Shown here: positions 1 through 9,107 of the stretch, one piece after another
Layout: the number at the start of each line of letters is the position of its first letter
How positions within the stretch are numbered: the first letter of the stretch is position 1
DNA from: JASSUD01 sp031963005
GTDB lineage: Bacteria; Pseudomonadota; Gammaproteobacteria; Burkholderiales; Burkholderiaceae
DNA: 64,000 nucleotides
Direction: 5' to 3'
NCBI GenBank assembly: GCA_031963005.1
Contig: JASSUL010000012.1
Location: 5,451 to 69,450, forward strand
Notes under the pieces: model-generated
Seen by the model: only the letters and a program-made list of their open reading frames with translations
Told to the model about the DNA's origin: nothing
Databases searched by the model: none
Position numbers and translations under genes: made by a program

Positions 1-780
1 CACCACATTGGTATTGGCACCGCTTCTCACCAAAAGTTTGATCACATCAGGAGAGCGTCTTTTATTAAAAGCAATCTGTAGAATCGTCTCGTTCTGTTGA
101 TTTTGTTTATTTTCTAAATCAGCTCCTTTTTCCAGTAAACACTGTATTAAACCTATACGGAGTTTTTCTGCTGCTGCCAAAGCATGAGATTCACTTATTT
201 TCCAAGCGGCGTATATAAGCGGGCAACTATCATGCCAGTTGTAAGCTATATCGCCACTATGCATCTCCATCAATGCCTGCAACAGTGTCTTCCCTTCTAC
301 ATCGCGTGTATCCGGATTCCCGCTTTTACTTAACGCATACCACATTACTTCGAAAGAGAATTGCTTGCTAAACGCTATGGATAAGGCAATATTTTCCGGC
401 ATCCTTTCTTTACCTGGATCTACTCCGTTTTTCAGTAAACATTTCATTAAATGCATGCGGAGTACTTCTGCCAGATACCGGGCTTGATTACTCTCCGACA
501 AAAAAATATTTTCAGGACAACAGAAATAGGACCAGCGCGCAGCCAACATGGCACTAGGCATACTATTCACACTTTCTAGCAGCCCCCATCCTATTACACC
601 CAGCCCATTGACATTGGCAGTACGTTCCACCAAAAGCTCCAGCACATCAGGAGAACACCCGGCATACAATGCAATCTCTACAGCAATCTCATCCTGCTGA
701 TTCTTTGCTTTTAGATCCGCTCCGTTTTCTAATAAGCATTGTATTAAATCGATGCGAAGCCCTTCTGCGCGTTCCTTAGC
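1..780 (-). repeat. Ankyrin supra-repeat of about 300 bp, three copies
   Basis: Inside the F-box/ankyrin gene, a block of about 100 codons repeats three times. Matching anchors are the TAAACA/TAAGCA motifs near 136, 436 and 733, each followed by a run encoding LRxxLxxCLLxNGxD, then an IA(F/L) helix, then SPDVxxLLVxxxANxN. The spacing is 297-300 bases. Each unit therefore holds more than one ankyrin plus a linker with a conserved Trp. Confidence 0.7.
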
Positions 781-2013
781 TTCACTAACAGTTCCAAAAC
801 TAAAATCAGAGCCGCAAATATCTGGCCAATGCCAGGCTATTATTGAACTATCCATGCCAACTATAGTATGCAGTGGCATCTCTTTTTTCGCGTTCAGCGC
901 ATTGACATTGGCACCACTTTTCATCAGAAGTTTGATGAACTCGGGAGGGTATTTTTCATTAAATGCAATGTGTAAAGCAGCATTTCCGTCTTTATCCAGT
1001 ACATTCAAATCTACATCCATTGCAATCAAGGATTCCGCAACGAGGATATAGCCTTTTGTAAGTGCATAATTCAAAAAACTACCGTAAATTGGAATAGGTA
1101 AATTTTTATCTACTCCAAATTTAATTAAAATCTTGAATATAGCGATATGTTCATGATTTATAGAGCCAAGTTGCAAAATACTCAGCAGGAATGGCGCATA
1201 TTTTGGAAAATTAAAATAATGAACTTGGATACCGGCCTTTAAAAGTGCTTCTAGCCACTCGCTGTTACCTTTTATAGAAATTAGCTCATTTATTCCACTT
1301 CCAAGCCACTCGGATGGAATTTTACGAAACGCGTCTATATCCCACTTTTGCTGCTGAGTTAAAAATGTCAGCATTTCATTAATGATAAAACGCCATTGCC
1401 GTTCATCAAACGTGGTAGAAATATCGCTCTGCGTAGATACATCCGACTCTAAGGCAGATATTATTTTCGGCCGTGTACATATTCCAATATCTACTAAGCT
1501 TTCTAGATTTTTATTTTTATATTGATTGTCAATATTAAGGAGTAATTTCCCCGTGCGCAGCAAATCGCCCCCGGGAAATGTCACTAGATGAGCATTTTCA
1601 AATAATGCTTCAAAACACTTTTTAGCAACAGGGTGCCGCTCTAAAAACTCCGAACGACCCGAAAAGGCTTTTTTGACTTCCGGGGAAGCAAAAAAATCCA
1701 CTATCTCCTGTTTAACCTTGCTCCTAGCCTCAACCCCATTAGCCTGAACCTCATTTTTGATCTTACCTAAAAATAAGGTACGCAATAAGGCCTCGCCAAC
1801 CGCAAAGCGAAAAAAAGGACATACGTGCGCACACTCCCCCAACGTTCTTAGCGGGCAGTGCATAAAAATCTTCAACCACATTTCCATAGGCAAGCCGGCG
1901 ACACCGCTAAGCTCTCTCTGCTCTGGAACTATAAGATCGTCTTGCAGGAAAGAAGCCATCTCGGACAAGATAGGGCAAGTGCTATTTCTGGATACCACAT
2001 GCATCATAATCAT
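1..2013 (-). CDS. F-box and ankyrin-repeat protein, 3' end cut by the window
   Basis: The frame is open from an ATG at 2013 (alternatives 2007 and 2004, which lie better spaced behind a GGGGGA stretch) to base 1, giving 671 residues without a stop. Residues about 38-80 read as an F-box: LPMEMWLKIF followed by PLRTL, then CAHVCPFFRF. Residues about 340-671 hold ankyrin-type segments such as GNAALHIAF, IKLLMKSGANVN, LIQCLLENGADL and SPDVIKLLV. F-box proteins link targets to the eukaryotic Skp1-Cullin ubiquitin ligase, so this is a typical eukaryote-like effector design: F-box for the ligase, ankyrins for the target. Function in a host is inference; the domain reading is by eye but clear. It is divergent from the MFS gene, a position where Burkholderia usually carries uvrA (from memory). 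Confidence 0.85.
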   Translation of the reverse strand, partial: MIMMHVVSRNSTCPILSEMASFLQDDLIVPEQRELSGVAGLPMEMWLKIFMHCPLRTLGECAHVCPFFRFAVGEALLRTLFLGKIKNEVQANGVEARSKVKQEIVDFFASPEVKKAFSGRSEFLERHPVAKKCFEALFENAHLVTFPGGDLLRTGKLLLNIDNQYKNKNLESLVDIGICTRPKIISALESDVSTQSDISTTFDERQWRFIINEMLTFLTQQQKWDIDAFRKIPSEWLGSGINELISIKGNSEWLEALLKAGIQVHYFNFPKYAPFLLSILQLGSINHEHIAIFKILIKFGVDKNLPIPIYGSFLNYALTKGYILVAESLIAMDVDLNVLDKDGNAALHIAFNEKYPPEFIKLLMKSGANVNALNAKKEMPLHTIVGMDSSIIAWHWPDICGSDFSFGTVSEAKERAEGLRIDLIQCLLENGADLKAKNQQDEIAVEIALYAGCSPDVLELLVERTANVNGLGVIGWGLLESVNSMPSAMLAARWSYFCCPENIFLSESNQARYLAEVLRMHLMKCLLKNGVDPGKERMPENIALSIAFSKQFSFEVMWYALSKSGNPDTRDVEGKTLLQALMEMHSGDIAYNWHDSCPLIYAAWKISESHALAAAEKLRIGLIQCLLEKGADLENKQNQQNETILQIAFNKRRSPDVIKLLVRSGANTNVV

Positions 2014-2277
2014 ATCCCCCAAGGAAAATGGGGTGACTGTGGGTGTATCCAGAAAAATTGCATTATAGAAATGCGCTTATGCATGACTTAAACCTACTAC
2101 TAGGGAAAACATATCAAATTCAAATAAAAAAAACTGCGTACCGTACAATAGCGAACTCGACTCGCTCATTCATCGCTGATGACTGGCCTACTTTTTAAGG
2201 TTGGTGCATTTTAAGGGCTTTTTCTTCGCCTTCATGCTAGAGTTTTCTCTCTTTATTCCTATTTATTATTTAGACTC

Positions 2278-3525
2278 ATGAATGGCCAGGAACTTCGCGC
2301 AACACTGGGACTCGCCACGGTTTTTGCCTGCCGCATGCTAGGGCTTTTTATGGTGATGCCGCTGCTTGCGGTATATGCCAAAACTTTACCTGGCGGCAAT
2401 CAAACCACGCTAGTCGGCTTAGTGTTAGGGGTATATGGCCTCACACAAGCGCTTTTTTATATTCCCTATGGTTGGCTTTCTGATCGACTGGGGCGCAAAC
2501 CCGTCATCTTATTTGGACTGAGCATTTTTGCGCTAGGCAGCCTGATTGCCTGCTTGTCCACCACCCTATTTTGGGTCGGTGTGGGCCGCGCATTGCAAGG
2601 CGCAGGCGCTATTTCTTCGGTCATCATGGCACTGCTATGCGACTTGACATCGGACAAAAACCGCACTAAGGCCATGGCCGTAATAGGCGGCAGTATAGGG
2701 CTTTCTTTTGCCACCGCCCTGGTGGTCGCCCCTCTAGCATTTGAATGGATCGGGATACAGGGTATTTTCTTTTGTATGGCGGTCAGTGCGGTGGGATCGA
2801 TGGCCATTATTGTATGGGGTCTACCTCACCCTGCGCCAATCCTTCCAAAACCTACAACCGATGCTTCTACAGACGCTACACCACCATCCATAAACCGCTC
2901 GCTCACAAAACACGCTTTCCTCAACGTGTTGACCCATCCGAAGCTTTTGCGGTTGAACATCGGCGTATTTATTCTACATGCCAGCCAGGTTGCTTTGTTT
3001 ATCAGCGTACCCATGAGCTTGGTAGAAAACGCAGGCTTACCGCTAGGGGCACACTGGAAGGTATATTTGCCCGCCATAGCGCTGTCTTTTATTGCGATGC
3101 TTCCCCTTTTACTCGCAGCAGAAAAGTATAGGAAAATCCCGTTAGCGTTTCTATTAGCTATTGGATGCATGCTGTTGAGTCACTGGCTATTTGTACTATA
3201 TACACCGACACTGACGCTCTTCATCATTGCCTTGTGGATCTATTTCACAGGATTTAACGTTCTTGAAGCGCTACAACCTTCTCAGGTTTCTAAAACTGCG
3301 CCACTTGCACAACGTGGCGCAGCATTAGGGATATATAACACGACGCAAGCATTAGGATATTTCACAGGAGGCGCGGGAGGTGGCTGGGTTTTAGCGCACT
3401 TTGGTGCACGCGCTTTATTTTTAGCCAGTGCTGCATCGCTCCTCTTTTGGATGCTGCTAACCGGCTTAGAAGCGCTACGAGATCGTTCGCGAAAAACAGC
3501 ACACAACGTGGGAAAGGCCATCTAG
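2278..3525 (+). CDS. MFS transporter, YajR-like group
   Basis: A 415-residue inner-membrane protein with about 12 hydrophobic segments and the major facilitator signature between helices 2 and 3 (GWLSDRLGRKPVI, residues about 63-75). A Pro/Thr-rich cytoplasmic loop near residues 187-208 separates the two six-helix halves, as usual in this superfamily. The substrate cannot be told from sequence; drug or metabolite efflux is the usual guess. It lies 63 bases before ssb, and the MFS-ssb pair is a familiar Burkholderiaceae order. It is divergent from the F-box/ankyrin gene. The ATG at 2278 is the first in frame; no strong ribosome binding site is visible. Confidence 0.85.
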   Translation: MNGQELRATLGLATVFACRMLGLFMVMPLLAVYAKTLPGGNQTTLVGLVLGVYGLTQALFYIPYGWLSDRLGRKPVILFGLSIFALGSLIACLSTTLFWVGVGRALQGAGAISSVIMALLCDLTSDKNRTKAMAVIGGSIGLSFATALVVAPLAFEWIGIQGIFFCMAVSAVGSMAIIVWGLPHPAPILPKPTTDASTDATPPSINRSLTKHAFLNVLTHPKLLRLNIGVFILHASQVALFISVPMSLVENAGLPLGAHWKVYLPAIALSFIAMLPLLLAAEKYRKIPLAFLLAIGCMLLSHWLFVLYTPTLTLFIIALWIYFTGFNVLEALQPSQVSKTAPLAQRGAALGIYNTTQALGYFTGGAGGGWVLAHFGARALFLASAASLLFWMLLTGLEALRDRSRKTAHNVGKAI

Positions 3526-3588
3526 GCACGCTACTTTGCGCCTTTCACCCCTGACCAGATTACTTATTGATATTCACTGGAGAAAAAA

Positions 3589-4098
3589 ATGGCATCGGTT
3601 AACAAAGTCATCCTGCTTGGCAATTTAGGTGCGGACCCTGAAATACGCTACCTGCCCAGTGGTGACCCCGTTGCAACGATTCGGTTAGCCACTACTTCTC
3701 GTTCAAAAGATAAAAATTCGGCTGAACTACGCGAGTACACCGAATGGCATCGTATTTCCTTTTTTAATCGGCTAGCAGAAATTGTCGGCCAATATTTAAA
3801 AAAAGGATCTTCTGTCTATATCGAAGGGCAAATTCGTACCCGTAAGTGGCAAGACCAAAGTGGGCAAGACCGCTATTCCACAGAAATTATCGCTGATTCG
3901 ATGCAAATGCTCGGCTCACGCAGCGGCTCAACGGGTAGCAGTGCACCGGACGATGAAGGATATGCCTCCGATGCCTCACGCTCTGCACCACGTACGAACC
4001 AGGCACGCTCAACCTATGCACCTGCTTCCGAAAAAGCATCTCCCTCCCCCGCCCAAGGTGGAGGATTTGAAGATATGGAAGATGATGTTCCGTTTTAA
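3589..4098 (+). CDS. ssb: Single-stranded DNA-binding protein
   Basis: A 169-residue protein. Residues 1-110 form the OB fold typical of SSB (MASVNKVILLGNLGADPE, then TEWHRISFFNRLAEI). The rest is a Gly/Ser/Pro-rich disordered tail ending in the acidic tip EDDVPF, which recruits replication and repair partners. GGAG at about 3579 is well spaced from the ATG. Length and tail are normal for Burkholderia SSB, so it should act as the chromosomal tetrameric SSB. Confidence 0.97.
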   Translation: MASVNKVILLGNLGADPEIRYLPSGDPVATIRLATTSRSKDKNSAELREYTEWHRISFFNRLAEIVGQYLKKGSSVYIEGQIRTRKWQDQSGQDRYSTEIIADSMQMLGSRSGSTGSSAPDDEGYASDASRSAPRTNQARSTYAPASEKASPSPAQGGGFEDMEDDVPF

Positions 4099-4208
4099 GC
4101 GTTACGCTTTGAGAACTTTGTATCTTGTATCTTTGGTTGCGTGATGGGGTTAGGAGATCATTATTCTCCTCTTAAGCTTGATTGCACTATCCACTTTAAA
4201 AAAATGCT

Positions 4209-5015
4209 ATGTCCCGACTGCAAAATACCTTTGCAACTTTGGCGGCCCAAAACCGCTGTGCTTTGATTCCCTTTATTACTGCTGGTGACCCTAGCATAGG
4301 GGATACCGTCAACGCGCTGCATATCCTTGTGGACGCTGGAGCAGATGTGCTTGAGTTGGGCATTCCCTTTTCAGATCCCATGGCCGATGGTCCCGTCATT
4401 CAACGCGCATCGGAGCGTGCACTGGCCAATGGGATGACCCTCAAGGGAGTATTGGAGATTGTGCGCGTTTTTCGCACAAGCAATCAGACTACACCACTGG
4501 TCTTAATGGGGTATGCCAACCCTATCGAACGTATGGGATTAACGCCCTTTGCACAAGCAGCCCAGGCTGCGGGCGTCGATGGAGTACTGACTGTAGATTA
4601 TCCGCCCGAAGAAGCGGGGCCCTTAGTCGATGCCTTGCAGCGTTGCGGGCTAGACCCTATTGTGTTGATAGCACCCGCCTCCACGCCAGAGCGTATTCAA
4701 CGAATTGCACAATGGGCCAGCGGTTACGCATACTATGTTGCACTCAAAGGGGTGACTGGCGCTGCGCATTTAGAGGTGGAGCCGCTTTTACAAAAAATTA
4801 CCGAACTCAAAGCCCAACTCCCTATACCGGTTGCTGTGGGCTTTGGTATTCGTGATGCGCACACTGCCCAGGCCATTGCACAACATGCGCCAGCGGTAGT
4901 GATCGGTAGCGCGATCATTCAGTTACTAGAGGGCGTAAAACCCGAAAATAGAGAATCGCTATTGAGGCGTTTTATCTCTGAAATACGCCAAGCCATAGAC
5001 GCCGTGAGAAAATAA
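4209..5015 (+). CDS. trpA: Tryptophan synthase alpha chain
   Basis: A 268-residue TIM-barrel protein that cleaves indole-3-glycerol phosphate to indole and glyceraldehyde 3-phosphate. The two catalytic acids are in place in ELGIPFSDPMADGPVIQ (Glu and Asp), and the phosphate-binding part VAVGFGI is present near the end. Length is normal. The enzyme works in complex with TrpB, but trpB and trpF, which precede trpA in Burkholderia, are not here; the gene just upstream is ssb. The trpA-accD-folC order downstream is the usual one. Whether a trpB exists elsewhere cannot be seen. Confidence 0.95.
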   Translation: MSRLQNTFATLAAQNRCALIPFITAGDPSIGDTVNALHILVDAGADVLELGIPFSDPMADGPVIQRASERALANGMTLKGVLEIVRVFRTSNQTTPLVLMGYANPIERMGLTPFAQAAQAAGVDGVLTVDYPPEEAGPLVDALQRCGLDPIVLIAPASTPERIQRIAQWASGYAYYVALKGVTGAAHLEVEPLLQKITELKAQLPIPVAVGFGIRDAHTAQAIAQHAPAVVIGSAIIQLLEGVKPENRESLLRRFISEIRQAIDAVRK

Positions 5016-5135
5016 GGTTTTACACAAAAACTTGAGATATCATTTTCAGCAGCAAAAAACCCCTCTTACAGGGATTTTCAGGGTGCTTTTGTAAAGACTG
5101 CGAACCCATTTTTATATGCAATCAAGGATTCTTTG

Positions 5136-6029
5136 ATGAGTTGGCTTGAAAAATTACTCCCCCCAAAAATCAAACCTTCCGATCCAGCCAATCGGAAAAG
5201 CATGCCAGAAGGCTTATGGATTAAATGTCCGGCCTGCGAGGCGGTACTGTATCGCAGTGATGTAGAGAGCAATTTACGCGTATGCCCAAAGTGCGACCAT
5301 CATATGCGTATCGGCGCACGAGAGCGCTTAAATCGCTTACTCGACCCCACAGGCCGTTATGAATTAGGGCAAGAAGTCATTGCCGTCGATGCACTCAAAT
5401 TTAAAGACAGTCGCAAATACACAGAGCGCTTAAAAGAAGCCAAAAATCAAACCGGTGAAAGCGATGCACTCATTGTGATGGGAGGCACCATCCATACACT
5501 GCCGGTTATCGTCGCTTGCTTTGATTTTGCATTTATGGGCGGCTCTATGGGATCGGTAGTAGGAGAACGCTGGGTCCGCGGAGCACAAGCCGCGTTGAGT
5601 GAGCGCCTGCCGTTTATTTGCATCACCGCTTCCGGAGGAGCAAGGATGCAGGAAAGCTTGCTTTCTTTAATGCAAATGGCAAAAACCACAGCCATGCTCA
5701 CCAAGCTCTCTGAAGCAGGCCTGCCTTTTATTTCTATTTTGACAGACCCTACCATGGGTGGAGTCTCGGCCAGCTTTGCTTTCCTGGGAGATGTCGTCAT
5801 CGCTGAACCTAAAGCGCTCATTGGTTTTGCTGGCCCTAGAGTGATCGAACAAACTGTGCGAGAAATGCTCCCACCAGGTTTCCAACGCGCCGAGTTTTTA
5901 TTAGAAAAGGGAGCGATCGATCGTATCGTAGACCGCCGCAATCTCCGAAAAGAAATAGCGCATCTCATTGCGATATTGACGCGTCAGCCGGCTGAAGCAA
6001 TGGGCGCAGAAGGTTTGGCCTCTGTTTAA
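5136..6029 (+). CDS. accD: Acetyl-CoA carboxylase carboxyltransferase subunit beta
   Basis: A 297-residue subunit that, with AccA, moves the carboxyl group from biotin to acetyl-CoA in fatty acid synthesis. The N-terminal zinc ribbon has Cys at about 31, 34, 50 and 53 (CPAC and CPKC). The crotonase-like core carries FMGGSMGSVVGE and SGGARMQES. I chose the ATG at 5136 over the in-frame TTG at 5133 because AAGGA precedes it at a good distance. folC starts three bases after the stop, so the two are surely co-transcribed. Confidence 0.97.
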   Translation: MSWLEKLLPPKIKPSDPANRKSMPEGLWIKCPACEAVLYRSDVESNLRVCPKCDHHMRIGARERLNRLLDPTGRYELGQEVIAVDALKFKDSRKYTERLKEAKNQTGESDALIVMGGTIHTLPVIVACFDFAFMGGSMGSVVGERWVRGAQAALSERLPFICITASGGARMQESLLSLMQMAKTTAMLTKLSEAGLPFISILTDPTMGGVSASFAFLGDVVIAEPKALIGFAGPRVIEQTVREMLPPGFQRAEFLLEKGAIDRIVDRRNLRKEIAHLIAILTRQPAEAMGAEGLASV

Positions 6030-6032
6030 ACT

Positions 6033-7442
6033 ATGAGCTCTTTCTCCACTGTCTCCGCTTGGTTAAGCCATCTTGAAACTGCCCACCCTGTGGGAATCGA
6101 TATGGGATTAACGCGCATTACTGCGGTCAAAAAGGCGCTGGGTCTGCACTTGCCATGCCCTGTTTTCACCGTAGGGGGCACCAATGGAAAAGGATCGACC
6201 TGTGTGTTGCTCGAAAGCATTTTGCTGCATGCAGGCTATCGAGTAGCCTGCCACACTTCACCGCACCTTCTGCGATTTAATGAGCGCGCTCGTATACAAG
6301 GCAAAGAGGTCTGCGACACCGATCTCTTACCGCACTTCGAAGCGGTTGAACAGGCGCGTTTGAGCCTACCCGAACCGGTATCGCTGACCTATTTTGAATT
6401 TACCACCCTAGTCATTTTGCACTGCTTTGCCGCGCACCCCGTCGATGCCATTATCCTCGAAGTAGGCTTGGGCGGACGGTTAGACGCCATCAATGTTGTA
6501 GATACAGATTGCGCGATTATCACTAGTATTGATAAAGATCACACGGCTTATTTAGGGGATACGCGAGAAAAAATTGCTTTTGAGAAAGCCGGTATTTTTA
6601 GACCTGGCAAGCCTGCGATCTGCGCAGACCCCTATCCTCCTGACACACTGGTTGAACACGCACGGCAGATCGGAGCCGATTTATGGCAGGTTGGATCAGA
6701 CTTTCGCTACACGGCACAAACACGGCCAACATCTAGCCTCCCTGGATCCGATGCGCTAACGCTTCCTGCACAATGGCGTTATCAAGGCCGCACACGTTCA
6801 TGGCCTGCGCTAGCCTATCCGGCTTTGCGCGGAGTCAATCAATTGCTCAACGCCAGCGCCGCGTTGGCTGCGTTAGAAGCAATGCACAGCGTACTCCCTA
6901 TTTCTGCGCAAGCCGTGCGATCCGGACTAGCCTGCGCCACGCTGCCAGGGCGCTTTCAAGTCCTTGCGGGGCAGCCCACTGTCGTTTTGGATGTCGCCCA
7001 CAATCCTCATGCCGCGGCTGTCCTCGCGCATAATCTGGATAATATGGGATACTTTCCGTACACGTATGCGGTTTTTGGGGCGATGCAAGATAAAGATATC
7101 CAAGGCATAGTCAAAGCCCTAGGGGACAGAATAGATCACTGGTACTTAACGGATCTGCCGACCTCCCGCGCAATGTCCGCTGAGCAGATACAAGACATAC
7201 TGCAACACACCGGTCTAGCCGCTACTGCGCCTTTGACCCATGCCGCTCCCTCCTCTTCTCGCAAATCCACGGCCCAGCAGACGCGTACTATTCACTGCGA
7301 TACCACCCCCAAAGCCGCGTACCAAAATGCGCGAAAGCAAGCCGCTATGGGTGATAGAATCGTGGTCTTTGGCTCGTTTTATACCGTTGCAGGCATCTTG
7401 GACACGGCACCTTCTCCGGGGGCGGTTGCGAAAGAGGCCTAA
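6033..7442 (+). CDS. folC: Dihydrofolate/folylpolyglutamate synthase
   Basis: A 469-residue enzyme that adds glutamate to dihydropteroate and to folates. The ATP-binding loop GGTNGKGST lies at residues about 48-56. The Mur-ligase family pattern continues with HTSPHLLRFNER, EVGLGGRLDA and LDVAHNPHA. It is slightly longer than many homologues because of Ser/Thr-rich inserts near residues 230 and 400. It follows accD by three bases and precedes the SPOR protein, the usual Burkholderia order. Confidence 0.95.
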   Translation: MSSFSTVSAWLSHLETAHPVGIDMGLTRITAVKKALGLHLPCPVFTVGGTNGKGSTCVLLESILLHAGYRVACHTSPHLLRFNERARIQGKEVCDTDLLPHFEAVEQARLSLPEPVSLTYFEFTTLVILHCFAAHPVDAIILEVGLGGRLDAINVVDTDCAIITSIDKDHTAYLGDTREKIAFEKAGIFRPGKPAICADPYPPDTLVEHARQIGADLWQVGSDFRYTAQTRPTSSLPGSDALTLPAQWRYQGRTRSWPALAYPALRGVNQLLNASAALAALEAMHSVLPISAQAVRSGLACATLPGRFQVLAGQPTVVLDVAHNPHAAAVLAHNLDNMGYFPYTYAVFGAMQDKDIQGIVKALGDRIDHWYLTDLPTSRAMSAEQIQDILQHTGLAATAPLTHAAPSSSRKSTAQQTRTIHCDTTPKAAYQNARKQAAMGDRIVVFGSFYTVAGILDTAPSPGAVAKEA

Positions 7443-7646
7443 TTTGCAGAAATCCGCCTAACCATGTCCTCTTTGAGAAAATGGGAAATCAGCTACCCAA
7501 TTGGCTTTCTCTGATCTACGAGTGATACGTTCATATTAGAATTGCATTTTGCTGCAATGGATCCAAATGGGTTCATGCAGCTATAGAATTTTTGCGCTGC
7601 TGCGCCCTTTGCATTAGCACGCTGAACCTCTCTTTTTAGGGACGAC

Positions 7647-8438
7647 ATGCCGCACCACCTTCGCACAGATGCTCCCGTAGATCCGCTCCTTTACGAGCGG
7701 CGCCGTGCGCAGCGCCGTCTCATTGGCGCATTAGTTTTAGTGCTCGCAGCAGTCATCACCTTACCTTTCGTGCTCGATGCGCAACCACAACCTGCGCCGC
7801 ACAATGTGACGATTGAAGTCCCTAAGAGTCTTTTTGAAACGTGCAAAAAACGCACCGAACAAGCGCAAAAGGAATCGAATTCGCCACTGTCTGACCCCAC
7901 CGCGCTAGATGCGCTCTGTGATGACTCTGAAAGCCGTTTTACGCATATTGCAAACCTGGGCGCAGCACGCACACAAGCCTCTCAACGCGCTGCGAATGAA
8001 AACACCACTGTCTTCATCCAGACCGGCCCAACGAAGCCTGCAGCGGTTCCAAACATTCCCTCTGCACCTATACGTTCATCCTCTGCGCCTGCTGCATCGA
8101 ATCTATCAACGGCACCTTCTGTATCCGCGCGCACTATGCCTGCCCCGGCAACAAAACTGTCCAGTACAGGCTCATCGCTGTCAAACGCGAACGCGGCGGC
8201 CCCGGCGCGCTTTTTTATACATATCGGCCATTTTTCCAATTTGTCTCAAGCACAAACATGGATACAAAAATTGCAAAAATCGGGATTTTCAGCGTCTCTA
8301 GAAGCTCCCAAAAATCGCTCTAAAAGCGAGGCCGCCAACGGGGCATTTGCACTGCGTATCGGCCCTTTTAACGATAAGGTCAGCGCACAGCGCGCGCTCG
8401 AGCGCATTGAAAAATTAGGTTTACCTACAAAGCGGTAA
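7647..8438 (+). CDS. SPOR-domain cell-division protein (DedD-like)
   Basis: A 263-residue single-pass inner-membrane protein. One transmembrane helix (residues about 24-44) follows a short Arg-rich cytoplasmic part. A long Ala/Pro/Ser-rich periplasmic linker leads to a C-terminal SPOR domain (from about residue 185, FFIHIGHFSN to the end), which binds denuded septal peptidoglycan. AGGGACGAC precedes the ATG. In the relatives I know it lies between folC and cvpA, as here. Confidence 0.85.
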   Translation: MPHHLRTDAPVDPLLYERRRAQRRLIGALVLVLAAVITLPFVLDAQPQPAPHNVTIEVPKSLFETCKKRTEQAQKESNSPLSDPTALDALCDDSESRFTHIANLGAARTQASQRAANENTTVFIQTGPTKPAAVPNIPSAPIRSSSAPAASNLSTAPSVSARTMPAPATKLSSTGSSLSNANAAAPARFFIHIGHFSNLSQAQTWIQKLQKSGFSASLEAPKNRSKSEAANGAFALRIGPFNDKVSAQRALERIEKLGLPTKR

Positions 8439-8514
8439 GGGGAGGTATATGCGCTCTGCGCACCATACTACTTGTACCCTCATCACGCGTCGTCTATCAC
8501 ATTAGGATGAATTT

Positions 8515-9042
8515 ATGCTAACGGGCTTTGATTATGCCGTTCTTTTGATTATCGTCTTATCGGCACTGCGCGGAATGTGGCGGGGCCTCATGGCAGAAGT
8601 CTTTGCATTGATAGGCTGGATCGCTGCGTTCATTGTTGGCTGGCATTATGTAGACCGCGTAGCACCCTATATGCCAGCGCATTGGCCTGGAGGGGAATCT
8701 ACGCAATGGTTATTGGCATTAGTGCTCATCGTGGTCACCGTACTCATACTCTCTACGGTGCTCAATGCACTAGTAAGCAGGGTCACTGAAATCCGTGGTT
8801 TACGGGGAATAGATCGATCATTAGGGTTGCTGTTTGGCTTGGCACGCGGCGTTCTTCTGGTACTTCTAGTCTTTATGGCAGCACAATTTACCCGTCTGCC
8901 TCAACAAGCATTCTGGCGCGACGCTTTGCTACGGCCTTATGTGCAAACCGGCGTAAATAAACTGAAAAAAGCATGGCCCAAGCGCAACGCGCCCAATGAA
9001 CTGCTCAAGAGAGCAGCCCCCATTTACGACTCATCGAAATAA
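8515..9042 (+). CDS. cvpA: CvpA family inner-membrane protein
   Basis: A 175-residue protein with four predicted membrane segments, starting DYAVLLIIVLSALRGMWRG, the typical CvpA opening. The family was named for colicin V production and is usually placed before purF, as here. Its biochemical role is not settled; envelope homeostasis is suggested in the literature. AGGATGAATTT precedes the ATG. Length is normal. Confidence 0.9.
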   Translation: MLTGFDYAVLLIIVLSALRGMWRGLMAEVFALIGWIAAFIVGWHYVDRVAPYMPAHWPGGESTQWLLALVLIVVTVLILSTVLNALVSRVTEIRGLRGIDRSLGLLFGLARGVLLVLLVFMAAQFTRLPQQAFWRDALLRPYVQTGVNKLKKAWPKRNAPNELLKRAAPIYDSSK

Positions 9043-9054
9043 TTGTATTTTCGT

Positions 9055-9077
9055 GCCAGACACGGTATTTGTCTGGC
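9055..9077 (+). other. Hairpin before purF
   Basis: GCCAGACA and its exact complement TGTCTGGC are separated by seven bases, 30 bases before the purF start. No run of T follows, so it does not look like an intrinsic terminator. It could be a processing site or an operator; the sequence does not decide. Confidence 0.5.
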
Positions 9078-9107
9078 GACTATTGATTCCAATTTGAAGG
9101 ATACACC

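Noticed and set aside
752..2091. Plus-strand open frames of 77-103 codons
   Set aside because: They lie opposite the F-box/ankyrin gene, whose minus-strand frame has clear domains over the same bases.
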